Virus record (IMG/VR): IMGVR_UViG_3300042465_003568 | Coordinates: 27,161-91,160 of that record | Reading direction: 5' to 3' (one strand) | From: a virus | Length of the DNA stretch: 64,000 nt | Shown here: positions 44,989 through 55,000 of the stretch, one piece after another | Layout: each line of letters starts with the position of its first letter | Numbering within the stretch: position 1 is the first letter of the stretch | The notes under the pieces: model-generated | The model's database searches: none | What the model was told of the DNA's origin: nothing | Seen by the model: only the letters and a program-made list of their open reading frames with translations | Translations under genes and position numbers: made by a program

Positions 44989-45213
44989 TTACTTAGATCC
45001 GGGAAGGATGTTATTAGTAGAGCTGTTTTGAGTTAAAACAGAATTTCCAGTCTTCTGGATCTTAGAGATCGTAGAAGTATTGATCTTATTGTACTGATTA
45101 GGAGCTTGAGTATTAAGCTGCGCAATTTTATCATTGTACTTAATAGGAGTTGGTGCTGTTCTAAAGTTGTCTCCTTTAAATGCTTTCTTAAATAGATCAA
45201 TCAAAAAGTTCAT
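44989..45213 (-). CDS. Short protein with FLIDLFKK start and NNILPG end (paralogue B)
   Basis: 74 residues. It begins M-N-F-L-I-D-L-F-K-K-A-F, has an Asn/Gln/Thr-rich middle and ends STNNILPGSK. The start and NNILPG are shared with the 87-residue protein on the other side of the reductase. An ATATTTATT element is about 17 bases upstream. Function is unknown. Confidence 0.55.
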   Translation of the reverse strand: MNFLIDLFKKAFKGDNFRTAPTPIKYNDKIAQLNTQAPNQYNKINTSTISKIQKTGNSVLTQNSSTNNILPGSK

Positions 45214-45230
45214 ATCGTCTGTTTTACTGT

Positions 45231-45240
45231 AATAAATATA
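45231..45240 (-). promoter_or_regulatory. TATATTTATT element upstream of paralogue B
   Basis: A minus-strand copy in the gap after the helicase gene, 17 bases before the start codon. Confidence 0.4.
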
Positions 45241-45255
45241 GGCTTTTTAGTTAAT

Positions 45256-46641
45256 TTAAAGACCTAATTCAAAAAATTTACTTGCCAGATAAGCTTTCTC
45301 GTCTTTATCCAATCCAGAATTAAAAGGTTTATTAGATCCAGTTGCAGGTGTGCCGGTATCAAATGTCAGTTCGTCATCATCTAGACTGTCTGGATTGATT
45401 TCTATACTACCATTGTTTGTACTTATCTTGGCTGCATATGTCATTCCGTCCATACCGTATCTATTTTTCATGATATGCATACGACCTGTTCCATTTACCT
45501 TGTCTTGTCTTTTTCTTGATAGAGACATAGCAAAGTCTGCAATCATCATCTTATTATAAGATCCGGCAGCCTTGTCTCCTTCAATTACATCATCCTTTGC
45601 ACCTGCCCTATTTACCTGAGATACTGTCCAGACAGGAACTTTAAGTTCTCTTGCCATACCTTTAGTTGCAGTATAAACATCATCAATTGCGTCTTTAGGA
45701 TCTATTGATTTAGTTTTACTTTTTAACAAGTCAACATAGTCGATAATAACTAAGTCAGGAGGATATCCTAGATCTCTACATTTCTGAATATGTGATTCTA
45801 TAGTATGGATTGTTGTTTTTCCCATAGGGAATTCTTTAATGATCAACTTACCTTTAACTTTAGATATTGCCTCTTCAATTGCGCCTCTATGTTTTTGTAC
45901 ACTCTGTACGTCAATTCCTGTAAATAGTGCGTCATAACGTTTACCAATATAATACTCAGATAGTTCTAATGTGTAGTGACAAACAGTATATCCTCTTTGA
46001 ACGGCCATGGCTCCTATATTAACTAGGATCCATGATTTACCGCCGCCAGGATTTCCGAATATAATACCAAGGTCTCCACAACCAAGGCCGCCCATGAGTA
46101 GCTCATTGATATGTGGCCATGCTGTAGGTATGGCAGATCTTTCTTCTTCACGATATCTTGTTTCAATATCCTTTTCATATTCGTGTCCAATAGATTTATC
46201 TTGACCTGCTTTTAAAGCCTGATCCATCATATACTTGATGTCATCATATTGGCCTTTCTCTAATAAAGATACTGAATTAAGGATTGCTTTCTTAATTTGT
46301 TGATTTTTACAGAAGCTACTAAACTCTTGCTCAACATAATCACGATCTTCGTTAGAGCTCTTTAATGCTTCTTTTAATTGCTCTACGACACTTACCTTCA
46401 ATACTTCATTTTCGATCTTTCTTACCTCGACTTGTAAAGCATCAGTAGACTGCGTAGTATTGTACTTATAATAGTACCTTAATATCTCACCAACAATCCA
46501 CTTGTGTGCAGGATTGTCAAACATTTCAGTATCAAGAATATCATTGATGTTTTGTAGAAACTCTTTGTGCTTTAACAAACTAGATAATACTTTAATCTGA
46601 AATGATATTCCGTATTGTTGTAACTGATTTAATGACGACAT
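45256..46641 (-). CDS. DnaB-like replicative helicase
   Basis: 461 residues. An N-terminal domain (about 1-150) is followed by the RecA-like helicase core: Walker A GNPGGGKS at 196-203, LVIIDYVDLL Walker B, a VPVWTVSQVNRAG motif (sensor) and NRYGMDG region with the Arg finger. The length fits DnaB/gp41. It lies immediately downstream of the 5'-3' exonuclease gene with three bases between. No separate primase is recognised in the window. Confidence 0.93.
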   Translation of the reverse strand: MSSLNQLQQYGISFQIKVLSSLLKHKEFLQNINDILDTEMFDNPAHKWIVGEILRYYYKYNTTQSTDALQVEVRKIENEVLKVSVVEQLKEALKSSNEDRDYVEQEFSSFCKNQQIKKAILNSVSLLEKGQYDDIKYMMDQALKAGQDKSIGHEYEKDIETRYREEERSAIPTAWPHINELLMGGLGCGDLGIIFGNPGGGKSWILVNIGAMAVQRGYTVCHYTLELSEYYIGKRYDALFTGIDVQSVQKHRGAIEEAISKVKGKLIIKEFPMGKTTIHTIESHIQKCRDLGYPPDLVIIDYVDLLKSKTKSIDPKDAIDDVYTATKGMARELKVPVWTVSQVNRAGAKDDVIEGDKAAGSYNKMMIADFAMSLSRKRQDKVNGTGRMHIMKNRYGMDGMTYAAKISTNNGSIEINPDSLDDDELTFDTGTPATGSNKPFNSGLDKDEKAYLASKFFELGL

Positions 46642-46643
46642 AA

Positions 46644-47657
46644 CTATTTATATTTTTGTAACTGATTGAAATTATTAAATAACCACATGCTGACGTTAGA
46701 AATAGAATTTCCTAACTCATCCTCATGATATAAATCTAAGAATTCCTGTGAATTAAATGTCTTTTTTGGATCTAGTAGAACACTATTTATTTCTTCTATG
46801 GCTTCTTCAGGAATATTAGGATTCTTTAGATCCATCAACTTTTGATTTATTCTAAGTTGAAACTCATAGTTAGAAATAGATTGGAGTATCTTCTTATTTC
46901 CATCTTTACATTTTTCAAGAATATTATCTAGAGTAATTTCTGCCTCTGAACCTAGTTCAGGAAACTCTTTAATCATAGTCTTTTCACCAAGGCCTTTTAC
47001 TCCAGGCACATTATCTCCAGAGTCTCCTAACAAGATTTTTTGCGTTAAAAAGTTTTTTGCTGTTACTTTATATTCATTCAATACTAAATCTCTGTCATAG
47101 AACTTCTTTTTAGTAGGAGAGTATACTGTTATTTTATCTGAAACTAATTGTAGATAATCTCTATCTGAAGACATGATAGTCATTTCACCATCTAATTGCC
47201 CTGCAATATATCCAATCACATCGTCTGCTTCTATTTTATCGATCGATATAAGATCTACAGGAAGAGTTTTTAGATAGAAGATTAATCTTACAAGTTGAGA
47301 TGTAATTGCTTCAGACTCGTCTTGTTGTGATTCGAATGAATCCCAGTTAGTAACTCTACTAATTCCTCTATTTGCTTTATAATCTGGATAGATATATCTT
47401 TTATTAGTTGATGAACCTTGGCCATCAAACATAATAATCACTCTAGTCGGTCTAACAAGCTTAATAATGTATCCTAAGGATCTTAAAAAGCCTGTTAAAC
47501 CTCCTACGTGAGATAAATCTTTGTTAACCCAGCCTATAGCAGTAAATGCTCTTAGAAATGTGTTCAGTCCGTCTATCAATAATACTCGACTATTAATAGA
47601 CTCTTCGATTTTCTCTTCTTTGAGTGAATCGAATATTTTTTTATATTCTTCGTTCAT
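46644..47657 (-). CDS. 5'-3' exonuclease / flap endonuclease (RNase H-like role)
   Basis: 337 residues. LLIDGLNTFLRAF, VIIMFDGQG, RYIYPDYKANR, EADDVIGYIA, MSSDRDYLQL and the H3TH segment LLGDSGDNVPGVKGLGEKT are the acidic and DNA-binding motifs of the FEN family (Pol I 5' nuclease, T4 RNase H). It would remove Okazaki-fragment primers, complementing the main polymerase that lacks this domain. Start and stop join the recombinase gene without a gap. Confidence 0.92.
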   Translation of the reverse strand: MNEEYKKIFDSLKEEKIEESINSRVLLIDGLNTFLRAFTAIGWVNKDLSHVGGLTGFLRSLGYIIKLVRPTRVIIMFDGQGSSTNKRYIYPDYKANRGISRVTNWDSFESQQDESEAITSQLVRLIFYLKTLPVDLISIDKIEADDVIGYIAGQLDGEMTIMSSDRDYLQLVSDKITVYSPTKKKFYDRDLVLNEYKVTAKNFLTQKILLGDSGDNVPGVKGLGEKTMIKEFPELGSEAEITLDNILEKCKDGNKKILQSISNYEFQLRINQKLMDLKNPNIPEEAIEEINSVLLDPKKTFNSQEFLDLYHEDELGNSISNVSMWLFNNFNQLQKYK

Positions 47658-48718
47658 TAATCTTCGGTATCAAATATATCTGGTGATAAGGCCGTTTCTT
47701 CTTCTACGATATCGAATGTATTAGATCCAAGAACTTTTGTCCATTGATCAGAATACTTCTTTTTGTAATCGTCTAACTCTTTCTTATCATCATTTATGAA
47801 ACCGTGTACTGTCATAATAACTTTGTTGACAGCAGTAACTCCTGTTACGTGATTTTTATCACAACTAATTCTTGTTCTCTTAGCAAACTCAACTTCTTTA
47901 CCATTTTTAGTTGCTTTGATTTTATTTGTACCAGCTCTAGCAATGTTACCAAATGTAACAACTAATGAAGAGTCAAAGTACATCGTGTTACCACCTTTAT
48001 TATTTAAGGTTGGTTGACCCATAGGTGAATCAGGTTTTGCAACCCACACTTTATTTACAGCAACTAATGAATTAGTATAAGGCTGAGATGCTTTTCTTGA
48101 CAGTACAACTCTTTGATTAATAAAATTACCAAACTGTTGAGACATTGCTCCTGCGTTCCACTCATTATTGTTAGTTGATTTTTCAATCGACATTCTACAA
48201 GGAATAGATCCTACAGAATCCCAGAAAAAACAAACATCATGAGGAAGAGTTCCTCTCTTTTGCTCATCTAGAATATCAGCGATAAAGCCTGCAACGTCTT
48301 CAATACAATCAAGTCTTTCACGATCGATATATAAGAAAAAGCCTTTATAATCTATAACTTCACCACTATTTGGATCTGCTACTTCTTCAAATTCAAAACC
48401 CATTTCTCGAGCGTGTTTCCAATCCCATTTCATTTCTGTAATAATAAACACAGGAAGAACTCCCATTTTTTGTGCGCTTACTGCAGCTTCAAGAAGTGCT
48501 GTAGTTTTACCTGTATCAGAGTGTCCTCTTAACAATGTAATATGGCCAATAGGAATACCTGGGATTTGAAGCGTATCTTGAAATGCTTGAGAAAGTGGTA
48601 TCCACCTTTGCTCTTTAAAAACTACTCCAGAAGAAAGGTTTTTACCCTTCTTAAATTTTTCTAAATCTACTGTGCCTTTTATTGCGCTAGACACGGCGCT
48701 ATTAAGTGATTTTGCCAT
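47657..48718 (-). CDS. RecA/UvsX-like recombinase
   Basis: 353 residues. Walker A GHSDTGKT at 65-72; the protein opens with a short N-terminal segment (SSAIKGTVDLEKFKKG). Walker B-like DVCFFWDSVGSIP has the Asp-Ser pair, and SQQFGNFINQRVVLSRKASQPYTNSLVAVN looks like the L1/L2 DNA-binding region. The C-terminus is acidic (DIVEEETALSPDIFDTED). This is close to phage UvsX in length. It lies at the end of a transcription unit started after the 48.7 kb terminator. Confidence 0.9.
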   Translation of the reverse strand: MAKSLNSAVSSAIKGTVDLEKFKKGKNLSSGVVFKEQRWIPLSQAFQDTLQIPGIPIGHITLLRGHSDTGKTTALLEAAVSAQKMGVLPVFIITEMKWDWKHAREMGFEFEEVADPNSGEVIDYKGFFLYIDRERLDCIEDVAGFIADILDEQKRGTLPHDVCFFWDSVGSIPCRMSIEKSTNNNEWNAGAMSQQFGNFINQRVVLSRKASQPYTNSLVAVNKVWVAKPDSPMGQPTLNNKGGNTMYFDSSLVVTFGNIARAGTNKIKATKNGKEVEFAKRTRISCDKNHVTGVTAVNKVIMTVHGFINDDKKELDDYKKKYSDQWTKVLGSNTFDIVEEETALSPDIFDTED

Positions 48719-48734
48719 ACAAAACTATTAGGTT

Positions 48735-48758
48735 AAAAAACCCCAACCGAAGTTGGGG
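48735..48758 (-). terminator. Rho-independent terminator after the ssDNA-binding protein gene
   Basis: Hairpin CCCCAAC-TTCG-GTTGGGG on the minus strand followed by six T, seven bases after the gene stop. Confidence 0.93.
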
Positions 48759-48766
48759 AATTTATG

Positions 48767-49570
48767 TTAGATATCAAATAAGCTGTCAATTTCTGAGTCT
48801 ACACTTGCTTTTGTAGTATTCAGACTGTATCCTTGTTTAGGGGCAGATTGTTCCCAAGGAAGATCAGATTTTGTTTGCACTACATCTGCTTGTTCTTTAA
48901 TGTCCTCTTCAGGATTTAGATGCTTGAGAAGTGCCTCTTTCATTTCATCGTAAGAATACCTCTTGAATTGAGTTAGAGGATCTGGCTGGGTTTCAAGCCA
49001 TAATTTAACTTTTGTAGCATCTTCTGATAAAGGAGTAGCCTTTGTTCTAACTCTTACGGTAGATGTATTATACATCAAACCTGTGGTTTCTTTACCAGCA
49101 GTTTCGACTGTAATGTCACGACCAGTAATAGGATCAGTGTAATCTCCTACGTCCTCATCTTCAGCAATGCTTAACAAGTCCATGTAAACTTGCTTACCAA
49201 ATTCCCAAAGGCGAACACCTTTGTCTTCTTCTCCACGAACAATGACTGGAGCGAAAACTCTCATCTTTGGTTCAAGCTTCTTAGCTAACTGCCAATTGTC
49301 TTTTTCACTTGACTTTCTCAAGCCTTGTGCAAATTCAACAATAGGATCTTTTTCGTTAAAATTAGTCAAGCCCATCATGGTTCTGTTGTTGATACCATAA
49401 TGCATGTAGACTTCTTTAAACGGGTTTGATTTGTTAAACACAGAAGGTACAATACGTACTGAGTGTTTACCCACGGTTGGCCTCCAAATAGTTTGGCTTA
49501 GGTCTTTCTTCTGTCCTCCACGTGGATTTTGTAGAGCCGACAGTCTCGATTTTAAAACAGATATATCCAT
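48767..49570 (-). CDS. gp32-like single-stranded DNA-binding protein
   Basis: 267 residues, similar to T4 gp32 in size and layout. A basic start (MDISVLKSRLSALQNPRGGQKKD) resembles the LAST/self-interaction segment. A core OB-fold has KHSVRIVPSVFNKSNPFKEVYMHYGI and further aromatic strands, and an acidic C-terminal tail (SEIDSLFDI) would contact replication proteins. No Cys/His zinc finger is seen, unlike T4 gp32. It precedes the recombinase and helicase genes in one orientation. Confidence 0.85.
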   Translation of the reverse strand: MDISVLKSRLSALQNPRGGQKKDLSQTIWRPTVGKHSVRIVPSVFNKSNPFKEVYMHYGINNRTMMGLTNFNEKDPIVEFAQGLRKSSEKDNWQLAKKLEPKMRVFAPVIVRGEEDKGVRLWEFGKQVYMDLLSIAEDEDVGDYTDPITGRDITVETAGKETTGLMYNTSTVRVRTKATPLSEDATKVKLWLETQPDPLTQFKRYSYDEMKEALLKHLNPEEDIKEQADVVQTKSDLPWEQSAPKQGYSLNTTKASVDSEIDSLFDI

Positions 49571-49632
49571 AATGTAACTAATTTGAATAAATGTAAGACA
49601 AACAAAAGATAGAGAAAAATCGTTCTCTAAAG

Positions 49633-50067
49633 TTACACGGCGACTATCTTATGGATAGTTGTGTTTAATCTTCTTAAGTCGTCTCCTTGAGTCAATAGAA
49701 CACTATTCTTATAGTCGTTCCAATTGATAATGTAAGAAGTATCTAGGACTCCTCCATTTAGACTCTTGATCAAAGTATTGAGAGCATTGATTGTATACAG
49801 GGTATTTGACTCCTTTTTTCTGTGGAGTAGGATCGTATTTGGAAGGATCTTAGTAGGGCCTCCCTCAATCTCTATATTATATGTACAAAGGAACTCTTCA
49901 GAATCTTTAGACTCCAAAACAAATATCTTTTTATATAAAATTGTATACTCTCTATTTATTTCCCTAAGGGTATCATCTAATCTATCCTTAGGCGAGAACG
50001 TACAGAATAATTTATTCATAATCAACTCTGCTGTTATTTCTGTTATTTTTTCACTCAACATAACCAT
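49633..50067 (-). CDS. Conserved phage protein next to gp32 (unknown function)
   Basis: 144 residues. TLYTINALNTLIKSLNGGVLDTSYIINWNDYKNSVLLTQGDDLRRLNT is a stretch that recurs in T4-related phages of marine hosts, function unknown. An N-terminal helical part (ITAELIMNKLFCTFS) precedes it. Its position between the second DNA polymerase and the ssDNA-binding protein suggests a replication or regulatory role, but no catalytic residues are obvious. Confidence 0.6.
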   Translation of the reverse strand: MVMLSEKITEITAELIMNKLFCTFSPKDRLDDTLREINREYTILYKKIFVLESKDSEEFLCTYNIEIEGGPTKILPNTILLHRKKESNTLYTINALNTLIKSLNGGVLDTSYIINWNDYKNSVLLTQGDDLRRLNTTIHKIVAV

Positions 50068-50097
50068 TTTTTACTATTTATAAATATTGTCATAATA

Positions 50098-51393
50098 CTA
50101 GAAAGCATAATTAATGCCGTATTTGTGTTTTACTACCATATTATCGCCTTCTAGAATGTCTTTTATCTTTTTTAAAAGTGTTTTACCATCCTCTTGAGAA
50201 AAGTCAAATAAGAAGGAGTCGTAGGTAATTAGGATTAGCTTAGTCTTCTTCTTACTAAGAAGTTTATTAACCTCTATGATCTTGTATATATTTTCTTTGG
50301 TCTCTAGGTTCTGGATTATATAGTTAAACAACTTTAGCTTATTCATGCCTGGAAGCTTCTTCAAGATCCTACCGGTCGGAAGTATCAAGGCTTTGTGAGC
50401 ATTATACTTCTTCCACTCTTGTTCTATGAACTGGTTTAGTGACTTAAAGAACTCTATATCCTCGTATTTCTTTTCTATCCCGCCGTAGAGCTGCTTAAAG
50501 GTAATGGCCTTTGATTCTTTATACTGCTCAGGTGTAAGCTCGTCTACGTGGAAGTACGCGCGTCCTAGATAGTTGTGCATTGACTCTTTTGGCGGATCAA
50601 AACCTATCAACCTAGATATTAGTCTTAGGTGGTAAGCATCGAAGTCAAATTCTACTAAGAAGTCATTTTTAGGGATGAAACACTTCCTAAAGTCTTGATC
50701 TTTAGGTATTGCTAAAAAGTTAACTCCATTAAAAGAGTTAGTAGGCCTTCCAGTCAAATTATAAAGATTGTAGTATGAATAAATAGTGTCTCCTAATAGA
50801 GAGTATTCTTTATTATGAAATTGGAATTTATCTCCAAAACATTTGAGATCTATCTTTATCCCGGCCTCTTCTACTTTCTTATATGCTTCTACTAACTTTT
50901 CTTGGAGTTCTATATCCATCTCAAGTTCAAAGTAGTCTTTGACTAGTTGATACAAGCACTCACATCTTTCATAGTGTTTTGAGATAGGTATTATCTCATT
51001 AACAGTAGGAAGCACATTATACTTGATATAAAAGTCTTTATGGACTGGTGTGTTACATTCGAAAGAACTATACTCGTTATTTTTATCTAGACAGATGAAC
51101 TGTACATCAATAGAGTTAGGCAAATCTATAAAATAAGAATGAAGCTTTTTATCCAAGAGATAAATCTTATCGTGCTTTTGTAAGAAGGCTTCAATTAATT
51201 TAAGATCTAGACTAAATCCTTCAGAGTGGTTAACTACAAAGACATAACCCTTTTTAGAGTTATTATAGTAGATCAAACTTACTCTAGCTAACTTAGGATG
51301 GTAATAATCGTTAGAAGTGACTATTTGTATAAAAGCCTGGTCAGAGACTTCTAAACGATCTAATTGCTCTTTATCTTCAATAATGAAATACAT
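50098..51393 (-). CDS. Second, divergent family A DNA polymerase
   Basis: 431 residues. The C-terminal half keeps the polymerase landmarks: LTGRPTNSFNGVNF, motif A FDFDAYHLRLISRLIG (Asp), a motif B/O-helix KAITFKQLYGG with Phe at the Phe762 position, and motif C LITYDSFLFDF (Asp). The N-terminal third (KGYVFVVNHSEG, KIYLLDKKLHSYF) looks like a degenerate exonuclease fold lacking the DxE motif. It is far shorter than the main polymerase. It could be a lesion-bypass or gap-filling enzyme. Both catalytic Asp residues are kept, so it is probably active. Confidence 0.8.
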   Translation of the reverse strand: MYFIIEDKEQLDRLEVSDQAFIQIVTSNDYYHPKLARVSLIYYNNSKKGYVFVVNHSEGFSLDLKLIEAFLQKHDKIYLLDKKLHSYFIDLPNSIDVQFICLDKNNEYSSFECNTPVHKDFYIKYNVLPTVNEIIPISKHYERCECLYQLVKDYFELEMDIELQEKLVEAYKKVEEAGIKIDLKCFGDKFQFHNKEYSLLGDTIYSYYNLYNLTGRPTNSFNGVNFLAIPKDQDFRKCFIPKNDFLVEFDFDAYHLRLISRLIGFDPPKESMHNYLGRAYFHVDELTPEQYKESKAITFKQLYGGIEKKYEDIEFFKSLNQFIEQEWKKYNAHKALILPTGRILKKLPGMNKLKLFNYIIQNLETKENIYKIIEVNKLLSKKKTKLILITYDSFLFDFSQEDGKTLLKKIKDILEGDNMVVKHKYGINYAF

Positions 51394-51447
51394 AACCTTT
51401 TATTAGTATGTAATATAACAAATAAATTGTTATAAAATGAAGTTATT

Positions 51448-52074
51448 CTACATAGTAGGTCTTGCGAACTTTGAATATTCGCCATTAATAAAATCAACTA
51501 TGCCTAAAAAAGTTTTATTAGCAGACTCTGTCAATCTTTTATTTGTGTCTATAATACCTGGAATGACATTATATTGTGACATTCTAGTACTATTCAAAGG
51601 GCCTGTTAACTTCCAAAGTATAGTAGTGGTTTGGTATATTGTTATATCATAGTCTGCAGTACCATTTATTATGGTATTATATTCGTCTTGGCTGATTTCT
51701 GTTATAAAACCTTTCTCATTTTCTTTTTTAGTGAAGTATCTTATTACATATCCTTTTTTATAATCTTGATCAGTTGGTTGAGGATAGTATGCGTTAGGTT
51801 TTCCAGAAACTCTATTAATTACATTTGTTTTATTTGTTAATTCTTTTTTACTAGCGTTAGAAAGATTTAGTGCGTCTAAGCCAGGTGCAGATTCAATTGC
51901 AGTAATTTTAGTTAGAAGATTACTAGGTCCAACTTCAGGACTAGGTCCAGAAAATGCACGGCCATCATAAGTTAAATAGTATTTTCCTACATAGGGTTTA
52001 TCATTAAGCAAGAACTCTTGCCCAATACTATTTAGATTATTTATTATTTTAAATGATGGATAGTATCTTAACAT
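51448..52074 (-). CDS. Virion protein next to the tail lysozyme-hub gene
   Basis: 208 residues, no signal. It starts MLRYYPSFKIINNLNSIGQEF and includes PYVGKYYLTYDGRAFSGPSPEVGPSNLLTKI, then YPQPTDQDYKKGYVIRYFTKKE. The position after the giant hub protein and the Pro/Tyr-rich, beta-like composition suggest a small baseplate or tail component. The family is not recognised. Confidence 0.55.
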   Translation of the reverse strand: MLRYYPSFKIINNLNSIGQEFLLNDKPYVGKYYLTYDGRAFSGPSPEVGPSNLLTKITAIESAPGLDALNLSNASKKELTNKTNVINRVSGKPNAYYPQPTDQDYKKGYVIRYFTKKENEKGFITEISQDEYNTIINGTADYDITIYQTTTILWKLTGPLNSTRMSQYNVIPGIIDTNKRLTESANKTFLGIVDFINGEYSKFARPTM

Positions 52075-52078
52075 AGTT

Positions 52079-55000
52079 CTAAGATAAATATAGTGTTGCT
52101 TCTTCTTTTCTTCTTGTTTCCAATGCTTTTATATAACCGCTTACTTTTCCTGTTTTAGGTCCTAGAGTTATGGCAGATGCGACAGCGGTAGATCCTGTAT
52201 TTGATTTTATTGCAGTTACTACTGATTCAGTCAGGCTTCCTGCATTATATGTAAAGCTTACTAGCGATGCTTTTTGTTTATCATTTAAACTGTTCCAGTT
52301 TTGTTGTCCTATTTGAAAAATAACTCTTGGTGCAAAAGTTGTTTTTATTTGATATACTAAAGTTCTTTTAGCATCTTCTCTACTAAATACAGTGTCAGAT
52401 CCTACATTTTTAATTGTTCCGTCTGCTAATACAATCTTGTCTGTACCATAACCAGCTCTTAATGTACCTTCATCTGGTCTTGGTCTCTCTAAAAATCCTT
52501 CTTTTTTAGATATGAAATCAAAAGCTATTTGTTCCCAAATCTCATTAATATTGAGATTGGCTATAGACGTTTGACCTGCAGGAGTTGATGGATTATTTTG
52601 ATTTTCTGTAAATACACCAGCTCTATTATCTGTTTGAACTACACTTCCTGAAAACTCTGTTTTATCTTTCAAGAAAATCATATTAGCTCTTACATTAGTA
52701 GTCCACTGATTATTCTCTAATGTATGTCCTAATCCTACAACAACAAATCCAACTTTATTAATATGATCTTGTTGTAAGCCTTTCTCTCCTGGAACTACTC
52801 TTGCATTATAAGTATAAGGAAGCAGTTCATCAGGAATAGTAAAAGCTTGGCCCATTAAAAATCCAGAAATACCATCGGTACTAAAATTAACTGATACTGG
52901 TATCATAGCAGACGCTCTAGTAGGATACTCGTCATTTTTAATTTTAGTCATTTTATCTATAAAATAATTTGTTGCATGATCAACACTTGTTTCTGATGGA
53001 TTTATCTTACTATAAAAATCAGAAATAGTTTGATTAAATTGAACAGCTGAATTTATAATAGAATCAAGATTAACATCTGCTTTACTTCCGGTATTTGTAT
53101 TTTGAACTTCTAATCTATTAACAATGTATCTATCTTGATAACTTGTATTAATATATCCATAATTGTCTCCATTTTTAGATAGAGATGCTTTTGATCCAAC
53201 GTCTGCATTAGCAGATATAGCTAGTGTATTTGATAATTTACTAGATATGTCTGATTTTATATCTAGAGTCTTAGCTATAGAATATTTACCAATTAAAGGA
53301 AGTTCTGTAGTATTAGATCTAGATAAAATAGTTCCTGTCGTTTTAACATCGTTAGGTCCAATTTGATCTTCTTCATCTTTAACAGGAATAAATTGATCAT
53401 CTATAATTTGAAGAGTATTTCCTTTATCATTATAAGAAAGTCTAAATACATTTATTTTTCCAAGATATTTGTTAACATCAGTTAATATTTGCTCTATAAA
53501 TTCTTTTAGATAAATACTATTAGTGCCATCTTTATAGCTAAAGTCTTTTATTATTTTTATTAAATAATCTACATTAAGTAAAATATTCATCATTTTACCT
53601 CTATAGATATTATTATCAGTTCCATCAAATTTTATCCGAGGAATTTGTCCAGTCAAAACATCTTGAGTTGCTGGATTAAATAAAGGTATGACTTCTTGAC
53701 TTCCACTAGGAGGCTTTATATTATCTCCATTTAAAATACTAGGATCAAATAATTTTTTATAATCATTAAAACTTCCTTCAAAACGAATTAATGTAACCCA
53801 AGGATTGGTGCTAAGTTGTTTTGTATTACTTAAAAAATAATTATGAGCTGTGTTGAAATCTATGTATACTAAAGGAGTTTGAGTTTTGTCTGCCTCTTTA
53901 GAATCATATATAGTACAACAGTGATTTAATACCATCAGCAATAATCCTAGAGGGATATATACAGGGTGATTAGTAGACGTTCCTTTAATTATTTCCTGAT
54001 TAATTTGATAAGGTACAACAAATGCTTTTAATAGAGAATCAAAATCACAAGCTTGTAGTGTATTAATATCTGCAGAATTACCCATTAAACTACTCGCAAA
54101 TCCATACTTAGATTGTATTTTTAATCTTTGTAAACGATTTAATGCTTTTATATTATCATTATATCCAGTATTTTCAATTTGTTCTGGTACTATCAATTCA
54201 TTTATAAAATCACTAAATATGCCATTAGAAAATATTTGATTTAAAAATATTTTTTCATTGGCATCTGTCATTTTTAAAGCAAAAACAGATTTTCCTATGT
54301 CTAAGTTTCCTGTTAAAGTTATAGCTCTATTAAGAGCATGGAGTTGTATAGCCCTTAAAGTGAGTTCTAGAGCTGATTGGGAATTTAAAGCTTCTGATAT
54401 TTGTGTTTCAAGAGCTTTTTGTTGTATTGCTTGATCTTCTTTAGAAGTTGTTTGTGTTTGGTTTTGATCTACTATTCTTTTTTGAGTTGCTAAATAATCT
54501 GGTGAATTGTTTCCTTTAGCTATAGCAGATATCAGATCTGTGTCTGTTAATTTAATTTGTACGGTTACAGGAATTGATACTGTACCTTGTTGTGTAACAG
54601 TTATAGTTCTTTCTGTAGTAAAGTTTTCTACTAAAACAGTTCCAGGAACAACTACATCTATAGTAGTTGCTAAAGTTACAACAGGATAAAAATTTATGCC
54701 GTTTAAATTTGTAGAATTTGTATCTGAGGAAACTGTTGAAAACGGTTTTGATGTTACTGCAAATTCTGTAGTTTCATTTACATTTCTTGCTTCAAATGCT
54801 ATTTCTGTAAATTCTATATTGTCAGATGATTTTAACTGTTTAATAGCTGTTTCATAAACAAGTTGTTGATTTATTATTTCTTTTTTATAATTAGGATTAT
54901 TCCTACCAAATTCAGTTATTATAGAAGCATAATATGTTTTTTTATTTTGCCCTAAATAATTTATATTAACTTTTATTTGTTGTGTATTACTAGGATTAGT

